From NCBI GenBank assembly GCA_964537875.1, contig CAZIDN010000062.1, positions 1-21,468 of the forward strand: a stretch of 21,468 nt of DNA, written 5' to 3'. Position 1 is the first letter of the stretch, and every line of letters begins with the position of its first letter. The DNA is from JAPKZH01 sp964537875. Its GTDB lineage: Bacteria > Acidobacteriota > Aminicenantia > Aminicenantales > UBA4085. Below are positions 6,418 to 14,422 of the stretch, in pieces. Under the pieces are notes generated by a model, which was not told the DNA's origin, searched no databases, and worked only from the letters and a program-made list of their open reading frames with translations. The translations under genes and the position numbers were made by a program.

Positions 6418-7809
6418 ATGTCCGCCGAATCCAAAAAAGAAAAAAATCTAGACCGCGATGAACAAAACCCGGCCATGCCTTTGAATATTCTGGTCGTGGA
6501 TGATGAAGCCAATATCCGGAAGACATTGTCGGTATGCCTCGAGACAGAAGGGCACAAAGTGATTGCCGTCAGCAACTTCCAGGATGCCTTAGCCGAAGCC
6601 ACACAGAGGTCCTTTGAGCTGGCCTTCGTGGATCTGAGGCTGGGCACGGAGGATGGGCTTGATTTGATCCCCGCCTTGTTGGCCACAACGCCCTGGCTCA
6701 AGATCATCGTCATTACGGTTTATGCCTCCATCGACACGGCCGTTGAGGCGATGCGGCGCGGAGCCACCGATTACATCCCAAAACCGTTCACCCCGGCCCA
6801 AATCAAGTTGGCCGTTCAAAAAGTGTTTGAAATGCGGTCCCTGGAACAACGGATCGCCACCCTGCAGGAAGACTTGGGAAGGGCCCATCCCGAGATCGAT
6901 TTTTCCAGCGCCAATCCCGCTATGCAGCGGGTCGTGAATCTGGCCCGCCAGGCGGCCACCTCCGACGCAACCATCCTTCTTCGCGGAGAAAGCGGAACCG
7001 GAAAAACCGTATTAGCGCGCGCCATTCATTCCTGGAGCCATCGGGCAGCCAAGCCGATCAGCGTGGTATCCTGTCCGACGTTCCCTTCAGAACTCCTGGA
7101 AAGCGAGCTGTTCGGGCATGCCAAAGGGGCGTTCACGGGCGCCGTTCGTGACCATCCCGGCCGAATCGCCGCTGGCGAGGGAGGCACCCTTTTCCTCGAC
7201 GAAATCAGCGATCTGCCTCTTTCCCTTCAACCGAAACTGCTGCGTTTCGTTCAAGACAAAGAATATGAGCGCGTCGGGGACTGCCTGGCGCGCAAGGCCG
7301 ATGTCCGCATTATCGCGGCGACCAACATCAACCTGGAGACGGCCGTCAGAGAAGGACGATTTCGAGAAGACCTCTTTTACCGGCTGGCCGTGATCCAGAT
7401 CGAAATTCCTCCTCTGCGAGAGCGTCCCGAGGACGTAGCCGTCCTCGCCGAAAGATTGCTCGTTTTTTATGGCCGGAGCAACCATCGGTCTTTCCTCGAC
7501 TTCACCAAAGAGGCTCTCCAGGCGCTCCGGCAATACCATTGGCCGGGCAACGTCCGTGAATTGAGCAATACGATTGAACGGGCGGCCATTCTCTGCCGAA
7601 CCGATCGTGTTGGAATCGAGAATCTCCCCGCCATTTTGGGGCCGGGCGACTCCGCCCCAAAGATCGGCGATCCGGTGACAATAGAAAAAATCGAGGAACA
7701 GCATATCCGGCGGGTCCTGGCCGGCACGAAATCACTCCAGGAAGCCGCAGATATCCTTGGGATCGACCAGGCCACCCTCTGGCGCCGCCGTAAGAAATAC
7801 GGAATATAG
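6418..7809 (+). CDS. NtrC-family sigma54-dependent response regulator
   Basis: 463 residues from the ATG at 6418. The receiver domain (about 22-138) has acidic pair D28/D29, phospho-acceptor D72 and K122. The AAA+ domain (about 162-390) has Walker A GESGTGKT (190-197), the sigma54-contacting loop GAFTGA (237-242), Walker B GTLFLDE (256-262) and the R-x-D-L-F-Y-R-L region. A Fis-type helix-turn-helix ends the protein (SLQEAADILGIDQATLWRRRKKY). It should bind upstream dyads as an oligomer and use ATP to open sigma54 promoters. A sigma54 promoter and a dyad lie directly downstream, before the histidine kinase and kdp genes, making these its likely targets and the kinase its likely partner. It replaces the usual OmpR-type KdpE of kdp loci. 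Confidence 0.92.
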   Translation: MSAESKKEKNLDRDEQNPAMPLNILVVDDEANIRKTLSVCLETEGHKVIAVSNFQDALAEATQRSFELAFVDLRLGTEDGLDLIPALLATTPWLKIIVITVYASIDTAVEAMRRGATDYIPKPFTPAQIKLAVQKVFEMRSLEQRIATLQEDLGRAHPEIDFSSANPAMQRVVNLARQAATSDATILLRGESGTGKTVLARAIHSWSHRAAKPISVVSCPTFPSELLESELFGHAKGAFTGAVRDHPGRIAAGEGGTLFLDEISDLPLSLQPKLLRFVQDKEYERVGDCLARKADVRIIAATNINLETAVREGRFREDLFYRLAVIQIEIPPLRERPEDVAVLAERLLVFYGRSNHRSFLDFTKEALQALRQYHWPGNVRELSNTIERAAILCRTDRVGIENLPAILGPGDSAPKIGDPVTIEKIEEQHIRRVLAGTKSLQEAADILGIDQATLWRRRKKYGI

Positions 7810-7873
7810 AACCCCGGCGATTTAGGTTTTTCTCTTTTTTTTGAAGTCTAATCCGCCTTGCAATTTTCAATAT

Positions 7874-7898
7874 ATTTTTTCTGGATTCCAGGAAAAAT
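7874..7898. promoter_or_regulatory. 25-bp dyad, candidate upstream activator site
   Basis: ATTTTTTCTGGATTCCAGGA, continuing to AAAAT, is an odd-length palindrome centred on 7886 with one T/G mismatch. The centre is about 106 bp upstream of the predicted sigma54 start, the normal distance for an enhancer bound by NtrC-type activators. A T-run after the right arm is missing, so a terminator for the preceding gene is less likely. A looser inverted pair, TTGCAATTTTC (7858-7868) and GAAAAATGCAA (7892-7902), surrounds it. Confidence 0.5.
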
Positions 7899-7966
7899 GC
7901 AATCCGCTCTATTCAAATTCTAAACATAACCCATTTAATTTCAATAATTTAAAATCAACGCTCGTC

Positions 7967-7982
7967 TGGTATGATTATTGCA
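7967..7982 (+). promoter_or_regulatory. Sigma54 (-24/-12) promoter of the histidine kinase-kdp operon
   Basis: TGGTATGATTATTGCA carries the invariant GG (7968-7969) and GC (7980-7981) with exactly 10 bp between them and fits the consensus TGGCAC-N5-TTGCA well, especially the -12 half. The predicted start is near 7993. A strong ribosome-binding site (GAGGAAGGAG, 7992-8001) and the ATG at 8009 follow at once. The sigma54 activator gene is the immediately preceding gene. Confidence 0.7.
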
Positions 7983-8008
7983 CCCTTTAATGAGGAAGGA
8001 GAATAAAT

Positions 8009-9853
8009 ATGCTGGGTCTCCGCCAAAAGATTTCGCTGGGATTCGCCGGTCTTTTGATCATTATCTTGGTCATCGGCATTCAAAGCATCCTCTACCTGAC
8101 GAAGCTGGGCGAGTCCATTGACGTGATCCTCAAAGAGAACTACCGCAGCGTCATCGCCTGCCAACAGATGAAGGAAGCTCTGGAGCGCATCGACAGCGGG
8201 CTGTTGTTCATCCTTCTCGGGGACACGGAGAAGGGAGAGGAACTCGTCCTCAAGAACGAAGGTGTTTTTGAGAAGGCCCTTCAGATCGAACTGAATAATA
8301 TTACGGTTCCCGGGGAAGGAGAGAAGGCCACCCAGATGCGAGAGCTCTATGGCCGATATATAGCCGCCCTCAATAGCGTTAAAAACACGGCGGAGCCTGC
8401 CGGACGTCGCCGGGAAGCTTATTTCTCAGGCGTCCTCCCGTTGTTCGGACAGATCAAAAGCACGGCGGACGAGATCCTCCAGATGAACCAACAAAACATG
8501 AACGACGCGAACAATCAAGCCCGCTACCGCGCAAGTCATGCCCGAAGCCAAATGTATGTCCTGTTGGTCATCGGAACGTTCATCGCCGTCGCCTTCATCT
8601 TTTTTGCCGGGCGATGGATTTTGCGCCCGATTCAACGTCTCATAAGATCGGCGGAAGAAATCCGGCGGGGCAACCTCGACCTCGTTGTCCAAAGCCGTTC
8701 CCGGGATGAAATCGGATATCTCTCGGAATCCTTCAACGCCATGGCCGCCAGCCTTCGGGAGTTCCGCCGCACCGATCAGGCAAAACTTCTCCGCATCCAG
8801 CGCGCTACGCAGCAGGCCTTCGACAGCCTCACCGATGCGGTCGCCGTCTTGGACTTGGAAGGGCGGGTGGAGGTGGCGACAGAAACCGCAAAAAATATCT
8901 TTGGGCTCCGGCCCGGCTCGACGATTTTTGATCTGCCTTTTGGCTGGATGGCCGATCTGTATAGCAGGGCCGTTAAGGAGGGCCGCCGGGTGACATTTGA
9001 GGGCCCTCAAAAAATAATCCAACAGTTCTTGTATGGAGAGGAGCGCTACTATCGACCGGAGGCGGTGCCCATCCTGGACAGTGAAAGGCTGCCGGCGGGG
9101 GTGATCTTAGTTCTTCAAGACGTGACCCAGCTCCAACAGCAGGACGAGATCAAAAGAGACGTCATCCGGACGGTCTCGCATCAGCTCAAAACCCCCTTGA
9201 CCTCCATTCGCATGGCGATTCATCTCCTTTTAGATGAAAAAGTGGGCGATCTCAACGAGAAACAGGTTGATCTTCTATTAGCGGCCCGGGAAGACAGCGA
9301 TCGGCTGCACGAAATCCTAGCCAACCTTCTGGACATCAGCCGAATCGTATCCGGGAAAGTCCAAATGGAACTTCGCACAATCTCGCCTCAGACTCTTGTC
9401 ATGGATGCCATCGAACCCTATCGAAGAAGCGCCCAAGACCAGGGGGTGGCCATCAACGTTGAGCTTCGGGGAGATCTCCCCGATGTCCGTGTGGATACGA
9501 CTCGAGTCAACCATGTCTTCGGCAACCTGCTCTCAAACGCGCTTAAATATACGCCGCCGGGGGGGACAATCAGCATCGCCGCCAGGGCCGAGGAGGAATG
9601 GGTCCGCTTCTCGATTTCCGATACGGGCGTGGGCATCCCCAGCCAACACCTGCCAAGAATATTCGAGCCTTTCTTCCGTGTCCCCGGACGGGGCCAAGAT
9701 GCGGGCGCGGGTCTCGGCCTGGCCATCGCCAAGGAGATCGTCGAAGCCCACGGCGGCAAAATCACCGTGGAAAGCCAGGAAGGCAAGGGGACGACTTTTA
9801 TCTTCAGGCTCAAAAGGGCCGACCGAACCTCCGACCAGGAAAATCCGCGATGA
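8009..9853 (+). CDS. Membrane sensor histidine kinase (4-helix sensor, HAMP, PAS, HisKA, HATPase)
   Basis: 614 residues. Membrane segment 1 (about 9-30) is followed by a helical extracytoplasmic region (31-180) of the MCP four-helix-bundle type, then membrane segment 2 (about 182-202) and a HAMP linker (203-255). A PAS-like region (about 265-375) follows. The HisKA box VSHQLKTP has H391. The ATPase domain has N-box NLLSNALKY (506-514), DTGVGIP (538-544) and GAGLGLAIAKE (566-576). It should autophosphorylate and probably serves the NtrC-type regulator encoded just upstream. Its stop overlaps the next small gene (ATGA), and the kdp genes follow, so it is the first gene of the operon. It has neither the KdpD N-terminal sensor nor four clustered membrane spans and is therefore not a KdpD kinase half in the strict sense. 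Confidence 0.92.
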   Translation: MLGLRQKISLGFAGLLIIILVIGIQSILYLTKLGESIDVILKENYRSVIACQQMKEALERIDSGLLFILLGDTEKGEELVLKNEGVFEKALQIELNNITVPGEGEKATQMRELYGRYIAALNSVKNTAEPAGRRREAYFSGVLPLFGQIKSTADEILQMNQQNMNDANNQARYRASHARSQMYVLLVIGTFIAVAFIFFAGRWILRPIQRLIRSAEEIRRGNLDLVVQSRSRDEIGYLSESFNAMAASLREFRRTDQAKLLRIQRATQQAFDSLTDAVAVLDLEGRVEVATETAKNIFGLRPGSTIFDLPFGWMADLYSRAVKEGRRVTFEGPQKIIQQFLYGEERYYRPEAVPILDSERLPAGVILVLQDVTQLQQQDEIKRDVIRTVSHQLKTPLTSIRMAIHLLLDEKVGDLNEKQVDLLLAAREDSDRLHEILANLLDISRIVSGKVQMELRTISPQTLVMDAIEPYRRSAQDQGVAINVELRGDLPDVRVDTTRVNHVFGNLLSNALKYTPPGGTISIAARAEEEWVRFSISDTGVGIPSQHLPRIFEPFFRVPGRGQDAGAGLGLAIAKEIVEAHGGKITVESQEGKGTTFIFRLKRADRTSDQENPR

Positions 9854-9933
9854 TCGATTTGGCGTTCATTGTCGGATGCATTGTTTTTTTTGGGCTTTGC
9901 ACTCTCTACGCCCGTTTCTGTGAAAGGCTTTGA
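9850..9933 (+). CDS. 27-residue membrane microprotein at the head of the kdp genes
   Basis: The start codon overlaps the kinase stop (ATGA at 9850-9853), a sign of translational coupling. The product is a single hydrophobic helix (about residues 4-21) ending in Y-A-R-F-C-E-R-L. Similar tiny proteins with a Y-x-R-x-C-E/D-R-L tail occur just before kdpF or kdpA in several phyla, as far as I recall, usually unannotated. It is not KdpF, which follows 3 nt later with its own features. It may be an additional small subunit or assembly factor of the potassium pump; this is inference from position and shape. Confidence 0.7.
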   Translation: MIDLAFIVGCIVFFGLCTLYARFCERL

Positions 9934-9936
9934 ACC

Positions 9937-10020
9937 ATGACCAATATTTTCGGAGTCATCATCGGACTTTTGTTGATCGCGTATTTGTTCTTCTCGATTC
10001 TACGACCGGAGAAGTTTTAG
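9937..10020 (+). CDS. kdpF: KdpF, small stabilising subunit of the potassium-transporting ATPase
   Basis: 27 residues forming one membrane helix and ending in the family signature YLFFSILRPEKF. KdpF binds the KdpABC complex in the membrane and stabilises it. It begins 3 nt after the preceding microprotein and ends 15 nt before kdpA. Length and tail match other KdpF proteins closely. Confidence 0.9.
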   Translation: MTNIFGVIIGLLLIAYLFFSILRPEKF

Positions 10021-10035
10021 GGACGGAATAAAACC

Positions 10036-11781
10036 ATGGACCTCTATGGATGGATTCAACTGGCGCTCTACATTCTTGTCCTTCTGTTTCTCACAAAACC
10101 CATCGGACTTTACCTTGTTCGCGTTCTGGATGCCGAAGGAAAAACTTTTTTGGATCCGGGGCTCAAGCCGGTCGAGCGCCTGTTGTATCGCCTTCTCGGT
10201 TTGGACCCGAAAAAAGAACAAAGTTGGAAACACTATACGTTATCGCTGCTGGCTTTCAGCCTCGTCGGATTATTGTTCACGTATGCCATTCTGCGTTTCC
10301 AGCATATTCTTCCCTTGAACCCTCAAGGATTCGGGCCGGTCCGTCCCGACCTTGCCTTCAACACGGCGGCCAGTTTCACCACCAACACAAACTGGCAGAA
10401 TTATGCGGGCGAGATCACCCTGTCCTATTTTTCCCAGATGGTCGGCCTCGTTTTCCATAATTTCGTCTCGGCCGCCGCCGGGATCGCCGTGGCGGCGGCC
10501 CTGGTCCGCGGCATTGCCCGGCATTCCGCAAAAACGGTTGGGAATTTCTGGGTCGATCTTGTCCGGGTTAATCTCTACCTGTTGCTGCCGCTCTCCATGG
10601 TGTTCGCCCTTTTTCTGGTGTCACAGGGAATGATCCAAAATTTCAAACCCTATGAGAAGGCTAAGCTTGTCGAAACCTCAAGCCTGAAGGCGCTCAATGG
10701 GAACTCCGCCGCACAGACTATCGCCCAAGGCCCCACTGCGTCTCAAGCAGCGATCAAGATGCTGGGAACGAATGGCGGCGGCTTTTTCAATGCCAATGCC
10801 TCGCATCCTTATGAAAATCCCACGCCTCTCTCAAACTTCCTTCAAATGCTTTCCATTTTCCTCATCCCCAGCGGCCTCACCTACTATCTTGGCCGAAAGG
10901 TCAGAAACCAAAGGCACGGCTGGGCGGTTTGGAGCGCCATGGCCGTGCTTTTTTTGGCCGCGGTTTTAATATGCTGGAGGGCGGAGAGCACCGGTAATCC
11001 CAGATGGCCTGCCCTTGGAGTAGACCCTGCGGGTGGGAACATGGAGGGAAAGGAGGTCCGTTTCGGCATCTTCAATTCCGCCCTGTTTGCGACCATCACC
11101 ACGGATGCGTCCTGCGGAGCGGTGAACTCCATGCATGACTCGTTCACGCCTTTGGGAGGCCTGATTCCTTTGTTCAACATCCAGTTGGGCGAGGTCGTTT
11201 TCGGAGGCGTTGGCGCAGGGTTATATGGGATGCTCGTTTTCGTAGTTCTGGCCGTGTTTTTAACGGGCTTGATGGTCGGTCGGACGCCCGAGTATCTGGG
11301 CAAAAAGATCGAATCCTATGACGTGAAGGTCTCAGTGCTCGCCGTGCTCATCCTGATTTTCAGCATTCTTGGATTCTCCGCCTGGGCGCTGGTAAGCCGG
11401 TGGGGCTTGGCCGGCCTGAATAATGCCGGTCCGCATGGATTGAGCGAAATCCTCTATGCCTACTCGTCCGGCACGGGCAATAACGGCAGCGCCTTTGCCG
11501 GCCTGAGCGCGAATACGTTCTGGTACAACATCACATTGGGCTTGGCCATGCTATTCGGCCGTTTCGTCATGATCGTGCCGGTCATGGCTTTGGCCGGAAA
11601 CCTGGCCAAAAAGAAGCTGGTCCCGCCGAGCCAAGCGAGCTTCCCGGTCAGCGGGGCGACGTTCATCATCATCCTGATCGGGACGGTCTTGATTGTCGGC
11701 GCGCTCACGTTTCTGCCCGCCCTGGCATTGGGCCCCATCGTCGAGCATTTCGTGATGATGGGATCGGGAGTTTTGTACTAG
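10036..11781 (+). CDS. kdpA: KdpA, potassium-binding channel-like subunit
   Basis: 581 residues, slightly longer than the roughly 557 of E. coli KdpA. About ten membrane spans are expected. All four pore-loop regions are recognisable: SFTTNTNWQNY, the GTNGGGFFNANASHP region, TTDASCGAVNSMHDSF, and SSGTGNNGSAFAG. It selects K+ at the outer face and passes it to the KdpB site. It lies between kdpF and kdpB in the standard order, with a GGGACGGA-type ribosome-binding site. No disrupted motif is seen. Confidence 0.97.
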   Translation: MDLYGWIQLALYILVLLFLTKPIGLYLVRVLDAEGKTFLDPGLKPVERLLYRLLGLDPKKEQSWKHYTLSLLAFSLVGLLFTYAILRFQHILPLNPQGFGPVRPDLAFNTAASFTTNTNWQNYAGEITLSYFSQMVGLVFHNFVSAAAGIAVAAALVRGIARHSAKTVGNFWVDLVRVNLYLLLPLSMVFALFLVSQGMIQNFKPYEKAKLVETSSLKALNGNSAAQTIAQGPTASQAAIKMLGTNGGGFFNANASHPYENPTPLSNFLQMLSIFLIPSGLTYYLGRKVRNQRHGWAVWSAMAVLFLAAVLICWRAESTGNPRWPALGVDPAGGNMEGKEVRFGIFNSALFATITTDASCGAVNSMHDSFTPLGGLIPLFNIQLGEVVFGGVGAGLYGMLVFVVLAVFLTGLMVGRTPEYLGKKIESYDVKVSVLAVLILIFSILGFSAWALVSRWGLAGLNNAGPHGLSEILYAYSSGTGNNGSAFAGLSANTFWYNITLGLAMLFGRFVMIVPVMALAGNLAKKKLVPPSQASFPVSGATFIIILIGTVLIVGALTFLPALALGPIVEHFVMMGSGVLY

Positions 11782-11794
11782 AGGAGAACAGGCC

Positions 11795-13816
11795 GTGGCC
11801 GCACAAACCCATTCCCTCTTTGACCGGCAGATCATCGGGCCGGCCATCGTCGACTCCTTCAAGAAGCTGAACCCTCTGTCCTTGGTAAAAAATCCTGTTA
11901 TATTCGTCACCGAAGTCGGAGCTGCCGTGACTACGCTCGGATTTTTTTTGAGGTCCGGAAAAGAGCCTTTCGGCTTTGTCCTGCAAATTGCATTATGGCT
12001 CTGGTTCACCGTGCTCTTCGCCAATTTCGCGGAAGCCATGGCCGAAGGACGGGGCAAAGCTCAGGCCAGAGAGCTTCGGAAAACGCGCACGCAAACCGTT
12101 GCCGGCCGCCTGAGGGCCGACGGCAGCGTTGAGAAAGTCCGGGCTGACCGGCTTCGGAAAGGCGACCTGGTCATTGTCTCTGCCGGCGAGATCATACCGA
12201 CGGACGGAGAAATCATAGAGGGCGCGGCGACGGTCGATGAATCCGCCATCACCGGCGAATCCGCCCCTGTCATCCGCGAGGCGGGTGGGGACCGGAGCGC
12301 GGTCACCGGCGGCACGCGAGTTTTGTCCGATTGGATCAAAGTCCGCATCACGGCCAATCCCGGCGAAAGCTTTCTCGACCGAATGATTCGTTTAGTCGAG
12401 GGCGCAGAGCGCCAGAAGACGCCGAACGAGATTGCCCTGACCATTCTCCTCTCGGCCCTGACCATCATCTTCCTGGTCGTCATCATTACCCTGAAACCCT
12501 TCGGCACTTATTCCGGAGTCATTCTGACGATCACAGTGCTCGTCGCTCTTTTGGTCTGTCTGATTCCCACCACGATCGGCGGCCTCCTCAACGCCATCGG
12601 GATCGCCGGCATCGACCGCATGGTCCAGAAAAATGTGCTGGCCATGAGCGGCCGCGCGGTGGAAGCGGCGGGGGACGTAGATGTTCTGCTGCTCGATAAA
12701 ACGGGGACCATTACCCTGGGGGACCGGCAGGCCACCGATTTCCTCCCGGCCGCGGGAGTTCCGGTCGAGGAACTGGCCAATGCCGCCCAACTCGCCTCAT
12801 TGGCTGACGAAACGCCGGAAGGACGGAGTATCGTTGTCTTGGCCAAAAAATACGGCCTGCGAGGCCGCTCCATCTCCGAGATGGCCAGCGCTAAATTTAT
12901 TGCCTTCTCGGCACAGACAAGGATGAGCGGCGTCGACCTTGACGACCGGCAGATCCGCAAGGGCGCCCCGGATGCCATCAGAGTATTCACCGGGGATAAT
13001 GTCCCCGGCGAGCTCCAGGGCGCGGTCAGCTCCATCGCCCTCTCCGGGGGCACGCCCCTGTTGGTCGCCGACGGAAAAATGGTCCTCGGCGCCATCCATT
13101 TGAAGGACATTGTCAAAGGCGGGCTTAAGGATCGTTTCGAGCGGTTTAGGGCCATGGGGATCAAGACCGTGATGATTACCGGAGACAACCGTCTCACAGC
13201 GGCTGCGATTGCCAAAGAAGCGGGCGTGGATGATTTCATTGCCGAAGCCAAACCGGAGGACAAGCTGACGCTGATCCGAAAGGAGCAGGCGGCGGGTCAC
13301 CTCGTGGCCATGACGGGAGACGGCACCAATGATGCTCCCGCCCTCGCCCAGGCCGATGTGGGCGTGGCCATGAACACGGGGACACAGGCGGCCAAGGAGG
13401 CCGGGAACATGGTCGACCTCGACTCCAACCCGACCAAACTGATCGAGGTCGTCGAGATCGGCAAGCAGATGCTGATCACGCGCGGAGCCTTGACGACATT
13501 CAGCATCGCCAACGACGTCGCCAAATATTTTGCCATCATTCCGGCCATGCTGGTCGGCGTGTTTCCGGTCATTGCGCCTCTCAACATCATGGCCCTCCGG
13601 TCGCCCCTGAGCGCCATCTTGAGCGCCGTCATTTTCAACGCCCTGATTATCATCACCTTGATCCCGCTGGCGCTGCGTGGCGTGCGCTTTCGGCCCTTGG
13701 GCGCGGCTGCGCTCCTCAGGCGCAATCTCCTGATTTATGGGCTGGGCGGCCTCATCGCCCCGTTTCCGGGGATCAAGCTGGTCGATTTAATTGTGAATGC
13801 GCTTCACCTGGTATAG
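11795..13816 (+). CDS. kdpB: KdpB, catalytic P-type ATPase subunit
   Basis: 673 residues, normal for the family. The start is GTG, chosen because GAGGAG lies 8 nt upstream and MAAQTHSLFD begins where KdpB proteins do. The actuator loop TGES is at 153-156, the membrane proline region CLIPTTIGGLL at 255-265, and phosphorylation motif DKTGT has D301. The hinge motif MTGDGTNDAPAL and the N-domain are present. It hydrolyses ATP to drive K+ uptake through KdpA. All catalytic residues I can check are intact. Confidence 0.97.
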   Translation: MAAQTHSLFDRQIIGPAIVDSFKKLNPLSLVKNPVIFVTEVGAAVTTLGFFLRSGKEPFGFVLQIALWLWFTVLFANFAEAMAEGRGKAQARELRKTRTQTVAGRLRADGSVEKVRADRLRKGDLVIVSAGEIIPTDGEIIEGAATVDESAITGESAPVIREAGGDRSAVTGGTRVLSDWIKVRITANPGESFLDRMIRLVEGAERQKTPNEIALTILLSALTIIFLVVIITLKPFGTYSGVILTITVLVALLVCLIPTTIGGLLNAIGIAGIDRMVQKNVLAMSGRAVEAAGDVDVLLLDKTGTITLGDRQATDFLPAAGVPVEELANAAQLASLADETPEGRSIVVLAKKYGLRGRSISEMASAKFIAFSAQTRMSGVDLDDRQIRKGAPDAIRVFTGDNVPGELQGAVSSIALSGGTPLLVADGKMVLGAIHLKDIVKGGLKDRFERFRAMGIKTVMITGDNRLTAAAIAKEAGVDDFIAEAKPEDKLTLIRKEQAAGHLVAMTGDGTNDAPALAQADVGVAMNTGTQAAKEAGNMVDLDSNPTKLIEVVEIGKQMLITRGALTTFSIANDVAKYFAIIPAMLVGVFPVIAPLNIMALRSPLSAILSAVIFNALIIITLIPLALRGVRFRPLGAAALLRRNLLIYGLGGLIAPFPGIKLVDLIVNALHLV

Positions 13817-13837
13817 GATAAAAAAGGACAGGCGGAC

Positions 13838-14422
13838 ATGAAGAATTGGCTGAAAGAGCTTCGAATCTCGCTGGTGGCCGTTTTATCCCTGGCGGTCATT
13901 TTGTGCGGCCTCTATCCGGCCGCCGTTTGGGTTTTGGCTCAAGGCATTTTCCCAGCCAAAGCGAATGGCTCGTTGATCGTGCGGAGCGGGACGACCTTGG
14001 GGTCAAGCCTGATCGGGCAAAGTTTTTCCGGACCGGAATATTTTCATCCTCGTCCCTCGGCGGCCGGGCGAGGTTACGATGCCGTTCGCTCCGGCGGCAG
14101 CAATCTCGGACCCACTTCCAAAAAGCTGGTCGACGCGGTCGGTCAGCGTGCCGCCGACTACCGGGCGGAAAATTCTCTCGGCTCCGAGATATTGGTGCCG
14201 GCCGACGCCGTCACGGCATCGGCCAGCGGGCTGGACCCTCACATCAGTTTGAATAACGCGCTTTTGCAGACGCCCCGCGTGGCTAGGGCTCGGGGATTGG
14301 ACGAGATGGCTGTTCGAAAGCTGGTCGAAGCTTATACCCAAGGCCGTGATTTGGGAATCCTGGGAGAGCCCAGGGTGAATGTTTTGATGTTGAATTTGGC
14401 TTTGGACGGGATGTCGAGATGA
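13838..14422 (+). CDS. kdpC: KdpC, accessory subunit of the potassium ATPase
   Basis: 194 residues with one N-terminal membrane span (about 10-34) and a soluble periplasmic domain. Family blocks are present: GSSLIGQSF, YFHPRPSAAGRGYD, and SASGLDPHISLNNALLQTPRV followed by AR. KdpC assists KdpA-KdpB function and nucleotide affinity. An AAGGACAGGCGG stretch precedes the ATG. The stop overlaps the next gene (ATGA at 14419-14422), so the KdpD-like protein is in the same operon. Confidence 0.95.
   Translation: MKNWLKELRISLVAVLSLAVILCGLYPAAVWVLAQGIFPAKANGSLIVRSGTTLGSSLIGQSFSGPEYFHPRPSAAGRGYDAVRSGGSNLGPTSKKLVDAVGQRAADYRAENSLGSEILVPADAVTASASGLDPHISLNNALLQTPRVARARGLDEMAVRKLVEAYTQGRDLGILGEPRVNVLMLNLALDGMSR

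Noticed and set aside
7830..7848. T-rich tract after the NtrC-type regulator as a terminator
   Set aside because: No stable hairpin precedes it; it is simply a T-rich intergenic stretch.
12508..13263. 251-codon - strand open frame inside kdpB
   Set aside because: It is the antisense shadow of an intact kdpB, with serine/arginine-rich low-information translation.
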